Source: Pogonophryne albipinna (taxonomy: Eukaryota; Chordata; Actinopteri; Perciformes; Artedidraconidae). From it: 64,000 nt of DNA. The position numbers were made by a program, and so were the translations under genes. Position 1 is the first letter of the stretch. Every line of letters begins with the position of its first letter. The stretch lies in assembly GCA_028583405.1 (NCBI GenBank), contig CM053253.1, positions 13,713,112 to 13,777,111 of the forward strand. The letters are read 5' to 3'. The notes beneath the pieces are model-generated. The model had not been told where the DNA came from and made no database searches. It saw only the letters and a list, made by a program, of their open reading frames with translations. This document shows positions 27,587 through 40,199 of this stretch, piece after piece.

Positions 27587-30500
27587 ATTGTGCGCATGAG
27601 AGAGGACATGCGAGAGAGGAGCAGGGATTGTTTGTGTGGAGGAAAAAGAAGGTGTGACTCCCCTCTCACTCGGCTGATTACAGATGGAGAAGACTCTGTG
27701 GAGTTCTGCTGCAAGTTCCTGCTGCCCGAGTGTTGAGTGTGCCTAATGCTCTCTCCTCTCCATTACAGCCCACAGCACTGCACACACACTCGCAGAACAA
27801 CAACCCCTTGCTATCTTTATCTCTTTAATTCTCTCCTGCAGATATCATAGCGTTGTCTCCAGACAATACGAGATCCTGCGTGGCCTTTCTCTCTGTAGTT
27901 AATGTAAAGCTATATGTGGGTGGAAATTGCTCGCAGCAAACCCTGTTAATTAATACTTAGATGAAAGGCAATCTTACGTTATAGGTGAAGACCCTCAATT
28001 ACTGCTCATATATTATAAAGAAACTCTTTGAACTCAACATTAAAAGCTCATAGCTGAAGATCACTGTACGGCATGTTGAGTACGGATGATACTCATAATC
28101 ACATGGGTGATCACTGATGAGTGTCGTGTGCATGTTTGTACAGGATGTTACATCAATACTTTCAAACACAATACCTCCTATCCCATTTCAAGGTTGTGCA
28201 CAGGTTAATCGCAAACACATCTTCAGTCCCTAAACCTCACTAATATCAAGAGGATTTAAATATTTTCTTAATCTCTGCTAAATCATAATTGTTTATTGTG
28301 CGAGAGATCAAAAAGACTAGATTCAAATGCAAGATAAAAGATGGGTGATTCTACTCTCCCTTTGTGTGATGGAGAGGGATGCCCATATAAAAAAACTTAA
28401 AGTGGAAGTAAAAATATGGCCTTTATTGTATGACTTGCATCCATTTTTCTATCAAACTATACATATAAAGAAATTATATTAAAGAAAACAGCTATATATA
28501 ATACTTAGACTGTTCATCTGAACGTTTAGGAGTTACAATAGAAAAATAATGATGAGTCCTGAATTAAAAAATAATGTGTAATATGTTGACCAAAGTCTTT
28601 GTGTCCTGGGCTAAGTGAGTGTGAAGTGTGTGGATATGTATTATTTATTTTTATTCTCTGCAGATAAAACACAAACTTTCTGTAGTATAGTTTGGTGTTC
28701 CTTTTTATGGAGGCAAAGCAGGGGGCATTGATCGTGTGCGTACTGTTCATTCAGAGGTAAAGGGTGTCTTTAGGGATCCCATTTGGAGCAGTTGAGTCAG
28801 CATGACTGTCGGCCTCGTTGTTTCTCAGCTCGATCAGCGTGGCAGCAGGACGGGACGGGGGGGAGCGTCTGACAGTCACAGACATGAGGCCAGAGAGGCA
28901 GAGGATAGGGCAGGGGACACTGGTCACACAACAGAATGAAACAGACCTCTCTCCTCTCCATTGTCTTTTCTTCCAGTCTGCAACTGGCCTAATCACCAAG
29001 GTCCCCACAGATACTGACTCATAGCCCCCCCCCCCCCCCCCATAGACACTACACATTATGTGAGCATATTCTGTACATTTTAAACACATTTCGGTTCAAC
29101 GCCACCTCTTTTAAAATCTGCACAGCTCTTCACTTTAAAACAAACTGCACATATCTTATTTTTAAGTACATTTTCCAATTTTACTGTACAAAGTTTTTGT
29201 AGATATATTTATTTTGTAGGTTTTTGAAATAGTTTATATAGTAGCTCTATTTCTGCTCTTTTTCTTACAACTTCATTCCTTTTACTGTGTTAATGTACTC
29301 AACATTATACACCAAAGCTAATTCCTTGTAAACAACAGAGGATCCAGCTTTTCTTGTGTATCAGGGGCTTGACAGATATGCCACAACACACAATTCATCA
29401 CAAGATTAAGTCAGACTTACTCTAGGATAAAAGAGTCATTTTCTGTTTTAGTGATTTATCTATCTCACCCTTCTCGTTGAAAATAATCGCAGTGAAACAA
29501 AGTCGAAGTGTGATTTTGAAAACCATCATCTCAACTCTCTCTTAACAAAAGTCCATCAGGGTTTTGACAGCAGAGCGAGAATCAATCTCAGTGGGCGTGT
29601 GCAGAGCGCGGCCTCGCTGAAAGACTTGGAAGTCTCTGCTCTTTGAGCACTGGACCACATCACAAAGCTATTATCTGGGAATGCCATGTTATATAACCTG
29701 CAGAGAATCAACTGTCCTGCACAGTAACTGTGCAGAAAAATCACACATGAATTAATAAAACTACAAATTTAACAACAAACTATAAGATCCATACGGTTTG
29801 GAGGCAGCAGAAAAGTGTTGAAGAAAGTGAAACATGGGAGGAATACTAAAGGGACTTTTTGACAGGATCAGGATTTATTTTTAATGTGACATTTGAACTT
29901 ACCCTCATGGGAATAAGTGCATCATACATTGACAGGGGAATAGGTCAGCAATAAAAAAAACAAGACACCACAGACATGATTCATCTTGAGCATACGTTTG
30001 AGCCAAATAGTTGATCCCCATGTTATTGAGATTCTGCATTTTGGAGAAAATAAATGTATACAATATTGTCTTATATTGCTTTAATCTGGCATGTGGGAGT
30101 CTATCAGTTTGTGTGTCTGTGCCTAGATAAGCATGCCTGTTTGAAAGTGTTGCTGCAACAATAAGGAAGCCCCCCACACACAAATCACCACACCATTATG
30201 TTGTCTTTAGTGGCCCTTTTAGTGAAATCAGCGTACTTTCTTTGCAGCTCAATAGTGTTTCAGGAGCGACAAAGGGCCTAAGCAAAAATGATTTTGTGAT
30301 TCAGTTGACTCGCATGTAAAGAGAGCCCATCTGTCCCACCTTTGTCAGTTTCAGCCCCCACAGCTTCCTGTGCAGAACAAAAACATAAGTATCTTATTCA
30401 ACTATACAGAGGCCCTGGATGAATCAGTCTTTATTATGAGCCGCCATCTTTGAATAGTGTTTTTTTCAGACATACAGGTGCTACGTGAAGCTCTGAATGG

Positions 30501-30684
30501 GATTGATTTTGATGCTGTTCTGTTCAATTTCAAAGAGAAGAAAGAGGCATTCTTGAAGGATAAGGCTATATTCAGATGTGTTGTAATAGTGGAAAAATAA
30601 GACCAAAAACAGACAACAACTGATCCTACTACAACTATGTCCTGTGCAGCCAAAGTTTGATACTTCTTTTTGCCATAGACTTCT
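27587..30684. other. Gene-free stretch
   Basis: No supported exon was found. A C16 run occurs near 29025-29040. Moderately GC-rich blocks near 28790-29000 and 29560-29720 could be regulatory but show nothing specific. Confidence 0.4.
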
Positions 30685-30692
30685 ATTGAAGT

Positions 30693-30734
<42 letters not shown>

Positions 30735-32104
30735 CATACATCAGCCACACTGTATGCATATATTGGTAACACTTTATGGTAAGGTACATGAATCATCATG
30801 AATTCATGCATGACTTAATGCATGAAAAAGCTTAAAATCAATTCATGTAGGCCTACTTTAGGGAGGACGTGGACTACCACATAATAATTTAAACACAATA
30901 ATAAGAAACAAATTGTCATAAAATGAAGTGTGATTAAAACCAGCAGGACCCAGGTTCATAAATTAAAAGATTCCACATAGGACAGGCCGCAAGTATTTAA
31001 AATTACTTCTCTCTGCAGGTGGTTTTGAGGAATCCAGTGAAGGAGGAATAAAAAGGATAAAATCATTTAAAATGCAATACATAAAGAAAATATATATTGG
31101 TAAAAATGAATACAAACATTATGAACTGTGTCAAAGGTTGAATACCTAAGCAAATGATTCCCTAACAGTACCTATAAATATTGTTTTTATTAACCTCTGT
31201 ATTTCACGGTAAGTACAGGTTAGTATGGTCACATTGAGCCTTGATGTGTGATCCCATATACTTTAAATTATTATGTGGTAATCCACGTCCTCCCTAAAGT
31301 AGGCCTCCTAATCTTGTGTCTTTGCCGACATTTTTTACTGCTTTCTTATGTGACACGATATGTGAAAATGTGATCTTGTTGGCTTTGAATTATAAATTAA
31401 AGTGTGTTAATATTATGAGTGAGTTATCTTTAATGGTTTGTGAGCTTTAAGATAATACTGTATGATACATAAAAAAAGTCCTAACTATATAATTGATCAT
31501 TGAAATTAAGTCCAAAGTTATGATCTAATTTGCATTTGTAATTTTGCCAAATACATGATGCCTAAATAGACATCAGGGCTGACTTTATTTGAGGGATCAC
31601 AAAGATGATTGATGCATGAGCACCAAATGGTTAATAAAGGTGATTTCACATAGGCCATTAATCATATGTTATTTATCAGTGTAAACGACGGAACAGGCCA
31701 CCACTTTATTTGAAGGGGCACAAACATGATGAAGTAATGACAAAATAATGCTTAGTTAATCATGATTACAACACTTGGAATTGCTGTGACTGGTCAGTTG
31801 TTTGGCCTGTCACTTTAACTGCCGATCTATGTGAAGAAGACATGAACATCATTAATAACTCAGAAGTCATGATGATTGAGATACCTTAGTTGTTGCATTA
31901 ATTAAGGTAGTGTTCCTGCATTAAGTCATGCATGAGATACTATTAATCCTTATACATTACTGATAGTTCATGAAGTACTATATGAATTAATTCATGCTTT
32001 TTCGTGCATTAAGTCATGCATGAATTCATGATGATTCATGTACCCTTACCATAAAGTATATTGAAGTACAACAACAACAAAAACACATAAATGAGCCACA
32101 CTGT
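30685..32104. mobile_element. Inverted-repeat DNA element with long flanking direct repeats
   Basis: Outer inverted arms: 30765-30831 (GGTAACACTTTATGGTAAGG...) and 31996-32059 (ending CCTTACCATAAAGTA). Inner inverted arms: 30846-30892 and 31264-31307 (GGACGTGGA.. / ..TCCACGTCC). Outside lie direct repeats: ATTGAAGTACAACAAC...AGCCACACTGT at 30685-30751 and 32060-32104. The left copy contains an expanded (CAA)n. GGTAACACTTTA termini are familiar from fish MITEs. No protein is encoded. Confidence 0.7.
30693..30734. repeat. (CAA)14 microsatellite
   Basis: A pure CAA trinucleotide tract inside the left direct repeat. The right copy has only three to four units. Confidence 0.95.
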
Positions 32105-35100
32105 TGCCCAAAGTGACACATTCCTTTAATAAGAATAAGGGCACGTCACACTGTTTGGCCCATTTTCCATTTGGTGAGGTCCAATAGCAACCTTCTATGT
32201 GCCGGTTCAACTGGGCGAGTTCAGATTGCTCATGTTACTCATCATGAAAGAAAAATATAGAACAACTTCACAAATCCCATTGTATATTAGGAAGTCCACA
32301 GAGGAAGCCCTTAATGCAAACACTTAACTACATGATCCAAAGCACAACCATCCATTTCCACAAGACCATTATGTTATTCCATTTGTCTGATATCAAATTT
32401 CAAGTTGCTAATAAAAAGCTGACAGCAAATGCATTTTTCAGTAAACACATTTTTCTCCATCACACATTCCTCCCCTTCAGTAAAAGTGATTACATTTAAA
32501 TATAATGTTTCCCTCAAAAGATAATTTATTTGAGTGGCACTCCTGATGAATGCGTGCCTGTCCTGTGTCCGACTTCCATTGCTCTACAACTCTGTCGGCA
32601 TCTTACTGAGATGTGACAAGATTTCAATCACTACACAACACAATTGACCATGTCTGCCTCTTAGACCAAGCCTTTGCAGTCTGACCTTTACAACCTCTCA
32701 AAACTTTGCAGAGAGAACAGTGTATCTTCATCACCTGCAGACTATTAGGTTGGGGGAACAGATGACCGTGTTAGTGCTGCTCTTTACTGTAAACAACGGC
32801 TGTGTTGTCGTCCCTGGAGACCGGCGATTTGTCTGATGTTGGAGTAAAACAATATGGTCCAACTTCACATGGAATGACAATAGCAAATGCAATGACAGAA
32901 AGCCTGAACTGAACACAACCTCATTAGTAAAGATACAGCAGGAGAACAATGGTTGTGACCTAATTGGTTGAGCTTTCATTTGACCCTAACATAATAACAA
33001 CAACGATATTAGTACTGATACAAGCAGGTCTCTCTCGGAAGTGACAGGAAATGAAGATGTGGAGTATTGTTTTCAGGCTAGACCCTCACAACAACTGACA
33101 GCAGACAACTCCGTCCTTCTCCTCTGCTGTCTCCTGGGAATAGGTCAATAGGGAGATTTACCACCTGCTGCTGCAGTCACACATCTCAAGGGGTTCCTCT
33201 GTGATTCGATTCATTGCCTAGGTGGTCTTTCCAAGCATGACACACCCTGAATAAGACATCCTTCTTCTTCTTGTATGTATGTATGTATGTATGTATGTAT
33301 GTATGTATGTATGTATGTATGTATGTATATACAGTGTGCTTGAAAAGTAAACTTAACAAAACTTGACATTAGATCTGTATTTAATCTATGGCCCATTTTT
33401 CACCAAGGGAGGTTACTATTCTAGTTGTGTGAAGGTTCATTTTCGGAACATGGATTGGTTTCACATGGGGAGTCTTTTCTTGGCAGTCCCAGAAGTGTCT
33501 CTTGATTGTTTCTGTCATTCATCAGATCACCGGGCCGAAGTCATTTTACCCTCTATATGTGGTGTAAATTGGGAATGTTGCGGATCTGACATCAGATCTT
33601 TGACCTATGTGTTGCTCATTCATCACACGGCCTCTCCGATCAAAGACACGGACATACATAAATAGCTGCTCGCACTCTGCTCTATAAATACACAATCAAG
33701 CACTCCTTAGCAAAACTCTCTGGTGTTGACTTTCTGAATGGGAGCTGAAAAAGCTACACAAATTAGGTGTGATTGTGTTTTTTTGCTTGTAAGAAAAACA
33801 CAAAGACAAAACAAGGTTGTAAATAAAGGAAATGGTATAATATCAGCTCTTACAGAACATAATAAACGTACCCGTTTTGAATTGCTGTATATTTGTTGTT
33901 AACATTTTAGTTTTTTGTGCCAAGTCCCTGTCAGTTTTTAAATCCGCCAAAACAAGTCCAAGTTGCCCCTTTACAAAGCAAGTGTCAAGTACAATCACAC
34001 CTTTTCATAAGCAAAATGCATGTATGTCGCAAGTCTTTAACTGTTGATAGGATTAGAGATAACCGGGAGCCATCGTAACAAAATAGCCCCCGGTTTCATC
34101 CCGCTGACACTCATTCGAGGTACAGGGTCCAGATGCAGTGGCTATCACTGACAGTCTGAAACCACCTTTTGTCTAAAACTCTTTACCGCTAATTCTCGGG
34201 GGTTTTTTTCTTGGGGTTTTATAGCATTTATTTGTAATGAACCTTTTTAACCTGACTCAACTAAATCCAACTGCTACTGCATCTAATAATGAAGCCATTA
34301 AGCTGTGTATATTGGAGTTATTTGAAAGAGAGCAGGCAATCTAAAGACAAATTAACTTCAAAATGTATCTGTAATTATTCTTTGATTTGCTGTATAACAT
34401 TTTGTAAAGTATAACTCATTCACTAGTGGATATTGTTTTAGCATCCCAGCGATCTGATATGTGACAATCACATTGGAAATTCAATTATTTCTGGTTGATA
34501 TTTTTAGTTAGGACTTGGTCAGATTTCCTCTTCTCTTTTGGTCTCCTGCAAAGCATGTTTTCAAGCTCCAGCATGCACAAAACAGAGCTTCCTGTGAACT
34601 CACAAACAACTCTCGGCACCAATATATCACACTATATGGAATTGAATACTGCCTTCGTAGGGAGACACTTGTGAAGGTCCACAAGGTTGTAGTCACTGGG
34701 CACAGGAAGAACACGTAAATATGTACAGCCGCCTATAGCTGTGACTTTTCTGCTTTTAATGATTGACGGGACATGGTAGCAATTCAGGTGTCTGAAGGAC
34801 CCCCCACTGTGAAAGTATTGTGTGCGCAACTAACCAGAGGGAAAACCTGAAACAGACTCAAGGATTATACATCCCAACAATTTGGGAACTATTTGGAATT
34901 ATTTCCCGAAGATCTGAACGACGTAGCTGGCAGAAGGAACGTGTGTGACCTTGCAAAGCCTATTACCATGGCAATAATTCATTAAAAGATAGTGGCAGAA
35001 AGAAAAGTGGGGGTAGTAGTACTAAAGGTAAAAGTGATAGATATCATAGTAGGTCTGCAAGATATGATGAAAATATGTGCTTACATTGTTAAATATAGCT

Positions 35101-36269
35101 GTAACAATATTACAAGCAAATAATCAAACAAATGCTGAAGTGTACTCAGTTCTGCCGCTTTCAGTCAACTGCTTGAATACAACTAATTGCTTATTTAAGT
35201 TGTTGAAGCTATGTATTTATTGAAATTACTTAATGGTTCATATTAATTTTCTTTTTGTTTGTATTAAATTCATCATTATTTATTGTAATTATTTTAGTTA
35301 TTCAAAGTAATCCACTATACTTGAAGCCAGCCCATTTTACCAAAATGCTAAAGAAAAACGAGAGAAACTGTGTTATGGTAATAGCTTCATATTCCAGTTA
35401 TACTTTCTAACATTCCTCTAAAGAGAGCAATTTAAAAGGCTCATTGTGTTTCATCCTGTGCAGGGAGAAATGAAAGCGAGAAATGATAAAGCATTTGCAT
35501 GTTTTGACATTTACCTTTGGTGATAAATATACTTTTAATATGCTTCGCAGCTGTCTACTATTCCTCGCATATTAGATCAACTAAGCTGAAGGATGTTCAG
35601 AGTGGGATACCAGAGAAAGATTGAGTGCGAGCGTGTCAGCCATCCCTTCCTGGTTACCTACACAAGATGGATGGTTTGCATGTGATGGTTAAACACCTGC
35701 AGCTACATCCTTCTACATGTGCTGATAGTGATACATCACTATCCTGTTACATCCTCACACATTTCCACACAGCCTCTGAGGAAAGTCACAAAAGGCTGAA
35801 TAAACTGGATCTCTCTGGGACCAATGTCAAATATGTTGAGGGTATAAAGTCTCATCAAGGATCATTTTGCCCTGTTTTAAGTTTGGATATAATATCTCTG
35901 AAAATCTGAAGCTACAAATTACTCTTGAAAGATGCTAAATAAATATAGTTGTATTATTATGATTATAGGTTAAGGACAGAAAGTGACAGAATGGACAGAA
36001 ACTAGTGGCTTTTTTCTCAATCTTTTTCTTTATCAAAAATAGTAAGACAACACATTTTTAAACATCCATACTATAGCTGATTATTCTTGCCACACTTGGG
36101 CAGCAGACACAATTATGTATTCAACACTGATAATGTTTCAAAGCCTGATAAAACTTGTAAGCCGGGGCTTATCCTGCAGAGATGGAGCGGTACTATTAAT
36201 TTAGAGTTTCTGATCATCTGATGAATGTAAATCGAATATTAACTTTCATTTAAGCTATAAGTGCGGTAT
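32105..36269. other. Gene-free stretch
   Basis: No gene was recognised. It includes a (GTAT)n microsatellite (33273-33328) and two blocks that look non-repetitive and possibly regulatory (33440-33680 and 35400-35620). Confidence 0.4.
33273..33328. repeat. (GTAT)14 microsatellite
   Basis: A tetranucleotide tract of about 14 units. Confidence 0.95.
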
Positions 36270-36559
36270 CATGTTACTGTGTGGTGTTCGGGTCAAATTG
36301 ACCCGATTTCCATTTTCAATGAATAAAAAAATATATATGGATATTTTCGTTCAACCTGAAACTCAATGGCCAGGGCTTATTTATTGTGAAGGACATGTGG
36401 AATTGTTTTAATTTGTTTCCACTTATGAAAAAATGCCCACCCGCAAGAGGTTCGGGTCAATCTGACCCAGATACAATACCAGGACAGACAGACAGAGAAA
36501 AACACACACAAACACACAAACTAAAGACACACAGAAACACACAAACTAAAGACACACAC

Positions 36560-36580
36560 ACACACACACACACACACGCA
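36560..36580. repeat. Short (AC)n tract
   Basis: About ten AC units inside the piggyBac-like element. Confidence 0.8.
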
Positions 36581-36805
36581 GAAGCTGTTTGATCCTGTTT
36601 TCCCTTGATCTTTACTCTTTGTAGTGTGTACACAAAACTATCCTAGAACATTATAAACATTTTAGATCTTCCAGAAATGTATAAACATTTTACATTTTCT
36701 CGCACTGTCCCCCCTCGTACCTGCACGCCGGAGGAGGGACTAAACAGAGACATAACCTCAGTGTAGTAACAGTGTAGTGCAGAACTGCAATTATCTACCA
36801 ACAAA

Positions 36806-37168
36806 ATGGCCAAAAGATATTCTGCCCAGAGCCTTGGAGCTAATAATGGATGAGAGTGAGTGGAATGCATTAGAAGAACACGGTGAAGTGGAACAGGAAG
36901 ACATTTCTGAAGATGAGGATAATGTGGAGGTAAACTCAGAATTTGACAGCAAATTGGAAGATGAACTTGACTCAGAGCCAGCTGCTGGAAGACCCCCACA
37001 GCCAGCCGCAAGAAGACCCCCACAGTCAGCTTCTGGAAGACCCCCACAGCCAGCTGTGAGGTCTGTGGACCCTCAAAGGACTCCAAGACACAGACTACAT
37101 GCAGCAACTGCAACAAGTACATCTGTGCTATACACACGAAGAAGTTCTGTACATCATGTGTTTCCTAA
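36806..37168 (+). pseudogene. piggyBac-like transposase remnant (core deleted)
   Basis: The ATG at 36806 begins MAKRYSA. After a one-base frame change the sequence continues ALELIMDESEW and a long acidic stretch, as in piggyBac-type N-termini. Three roughly 27-base tandem units encoding GRPPQPAA-like peptides follow. In another frame, 37055-37168 encodes CEVCGPSKDSK, CSNCNKYICAIH and FCTSC before the stop, a C-x2-C / C-x2-C / C-x3-H / C-x2-C cysteine-rich domain like the one that ends piggyBac transposases and binds the transposon end. The RNase-H-like catalytic region (several hundred residues with the Asp triad) is absent. This is an internal-deletion derivative that could be mobilised only by another copy. 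Confidence 0.65.
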
Positions 37169-37791
37169 ACGGACTTGCCCATTGACTCACATGATGTTCT
37201 GCAGCGTCACTTCATCAATATAGTTTTCGGATATACTGTATTTTATGAATAGTGACTGTTAATTCTTTTTATTTCCTTTGTGTTTATATCTGTTCTATGT
37301 CATTTATATGGATGTTTCATTCTCTCTATATTTCACAGCCAAATACTTTTGGATGTGGTTCTTGTGTTTCAATTGCTGATAAATTGCTTTATTTCCTTCA
37401 GGGCTTTGATTATTATATGGCAGATTAAAAATTATAAACATTAATGAAAAAATGTTTCATTTGCATGTGTCCTAGAAAAGCATGAGCAAAATGTAGACCT
37501 AGTTTTTATTATTTATTTATTTTATTATTTATTTTTAACATAAATTACATCTTTAACACAAAAAACGATGGACACTTCCATTGTTAAATTTGATCTAGCA
37601 AAGAGTATTTTCAAAAACTAATCATATATTTCATTTATATTGTTGGGGAATGAGTTAAAGACAATATATATAAGGAATTGTGCATGTTGAATTTAGTTCT
37701 GTATTTTTTTGAAACCCTGAAATATGTCCCGTGTCAATTTGACCCGAACATTACCAAAGGGTGCGAAATGTGAACATAACACAAGGGTTAA

Positions 37792-39335
37792 CAGCTAATT
37801 ATACTATTTAGTAACAGTCTGACTTTTGCACAGACAACAGATGCCTGCCCCTGTTGAAAAACAACGCTATTAGAGCAGTCAGTGTTGACCAAAACAGCGA
37901 AAGGTTGGCTTGAAACCAAAAACAAGGACTTTTAAAAGAAAAAAGCTCCATATAAAAGGTGAGGAACTGCAGACTTGGTTGATAATCCTCTGTAGACATT
38001 AGCACGTATCTACTGAAAGTGATTAGGTTAGACTGGAAGAGTGAGATGGTTAGGGTAACATTATAGAAAGCCAATAAAAGGAATACAGTGGGATGTTTGT
38101 TGGATGTATTCTAGCATCTACCATAATTCTCAGGGGGTTCATCAAGTGTCAACCATTATTACATAAAAGTAAGTGATACCCCTCAGTCCTAGGAAGCCAA
38201 TGTGTTGTTCAGTCATAGCTCATTGCAAAAAGAAAGAAAATATCATCAGGGTTATAAGATTGTTTCATCTGGTTTTGCAACAAACTACTTCAGAACAATA
38301 CAGATACATCAAAAAATGATAATTTTAGTATCATTAGGATTCACACAGTTTAAAATGATATGCCTTTTTTATTTGTTTTAAGGGATTTTCAGACACCATT
38401 ACAGATAAAATGGTTTGATAAGATCAATATTTTGTATGCAATGTTCTGATGAGGGACTGTACATAAAATATTTTCCCCTTGAATTATATTCCCTTTCATC
38501 ACTCCTGAAGGAATGACATATTTAAAATCTCACATCTGCCATTTCAGCCCGTCGTGGACTGAAATATCAGCTCAATCTAGCACGATTGCGGCGGGTCCCA
38601 GACACTACTCGACTGTGATGGAGGGCTGTGAAGACGAGGCAGAGCAGACACGCAGGGAGAGAGGAGCATGATGATAAGTGAGCTGTAGCATGTGCTAGTG
38701 CTGCACTAATCACGCTCTCCTGCTTTAGAAACACACAGGCGCCTCACAGGTTATTGAGAGATAATGGGATTCTCTGGGCAACAGACACACAGCTAAAGAG
38801 AGAAGACTTTTGAAAATAAATAATGCTAAATACTCTTTCCATCCTGATGTGTGTGTATAGTGGCTCTGACTAACTGTTCGTTGTGATGAAAGATGAGGAA
38901 ATAAGGTATTAGGCAACAGAAACAAACCCAGTACTGAGTACCAACTTTAGACTCCTAGGTGCAAAATGGATCAATTAAAATCCCAAAAGATGACATTCTG
39001 ATATCCAAAGAGAGTCATGACCCTTTCTCCTGGACTTTGCACTTAATATGATAAAACGTTTGTAATTATGAACATTAAAAATGAAAATATGTTATCCCTA
39101 TGTGTATACAACTTGGACTATTTTATGTTTAGTTTCCCTTTTTATTTGTTTTTCCTTTTTTTTACAGACAGTTCTTAGAAATTAATTTCCAATCAACTTC
39201 TCATTAATTCTTGCACACATGACAAAGAACTTCAAACTTGCAAAGCTTCATTTAATTCTGGTCAAATGTACCCTCAAATAAAAAACTGTTTACTATGTTA
39301 TCCTAATTCCATTGTTAACATACTGTAATGCCATG
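37792..39335. other. Gene-free stretch with one candidate conserved block
   Basis: No gene was seen. The block at 38540-38730 (CGATTGCGGCGGGTCCCAG, then GCATGATGATAAGTGAGC and GCACTAATCACGC) is GC-richer and repeat-free, and could be regulatory. Confidence 0.35.
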
Positions 39336-39415
39336 GCAGTTTATTTATATAGCACCTTTCAACACAAGGCAATTCAAAGTGCTTTACAAAAAACGAAAGA
39401 CATTAAGAAAATGGC
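39336..39415 (-). mobile_element. L2 LINE 3' tail fragment
   Basis: The reverse complement closely matches the 3' end of the LINE at 19985-22296 (TTTATTTATATAGCACCTTT, CACAAGGCAATTCAAAGTGC). It is a truncated 80-base insertion. Confidence 0.85.
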
Positions 39416-40064
39416 AAGTGGCGGTTAATTGTCTGACAAACACGGGTCCACTTTTAACCCCAGCCCCATACAGTCATAGGATCAAGGTCTTGTGTTGTTA
39501 TTTTAATAAACAGCTGCAAAAGATCAAGCCTTTTATGAACCCATTTTGACATTTACAAGAAGATTGACGCCTCTTTCTCATTTGAATATGGACACCCGTT
39601 AAGCTCTGTAGTTCAAAGAATATCCACCAAGAACTTTAACCTTTCAGCCGGCACCGTTCTCTGACGGATTGTTAAGGGTAAACAATCACCTCACGTCATA
39701 TCACTTTATCAACACAAAGATATCACAGCTGTACAAAATCAAATCTACTGTATTGTTTGCCTTTTAAGTGTTATGATGTCTTTAATAAACAAGGACCATG
39801 AATACAAATATATTAGTCTCAAAGAGAGAAGAAATTATACCATATTTAGCTATTAGCTCATTTCCATCTGCAGGTAAAGACATAACAATCAACAAACACT
39901 TAAATGTGAAATCTTCTCTTTCTAACCGTCATTAAAACAGATCAATCTATCAAATATAAAGACCGGAAACATTTATCAGAACAAAAAATATAACATTTCA
40001 TTCAAATTAAGAACTCAAAATAAGAGTCAAATCAATGATGACAACACTGGTTCAAGGTTCTTTA

Positions 40065-40190
40065 TTTGTCATACGAACATAGCTACAGAGTAGTTATGTC
40101 GATGAAAATCTTAGGTCACAGGCTTCTCCAACAGAGCAACACAATACAGAAAAACAGAAAAATAGTAGTAAATATTAAAAAGTAAATACA
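40065..40190 (-). repeat. Dispersed retroelement-like 3' end fragment
   Basis: GGTTCAAGGTTCTTTATTTG and TCTTAGGTCACAGGCTTCTC recall a common interspersed repeat of fish, followed by an A-rich stretch on the + strand. The family assignment is from memory of its general form and uncertain. Confidence 0.35.
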
Positions 40191-40199
40191 AAAAGAAAA

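Larger units (their letters stand above)
36270..37791. mobile_element. piggyBac-like element, internally deleted
   Basis: The right end reads GGGTTAA (TTAA at 37788-37791). GTTCGGGTCAAATTGACCCG near 36287 is mirrored by CGTGTCAATTTGACCCGAAC near 37728, giving inverted subterminal repeats containing a GGGTCAAATTGACCC palindrome. Inside is a plus-strand frame with a piggyBac-style N-terminus and a C-terminal cysteine-rich domain but no catalytic core. The left TTAA is not intact, so that edge is approximate. Confidence 0.65.

Noticed and set aside
30402..30789. Poly-Cys and poly-Leu minus-strand frames
   Set aside because: Caused by the (CAA)n tract.
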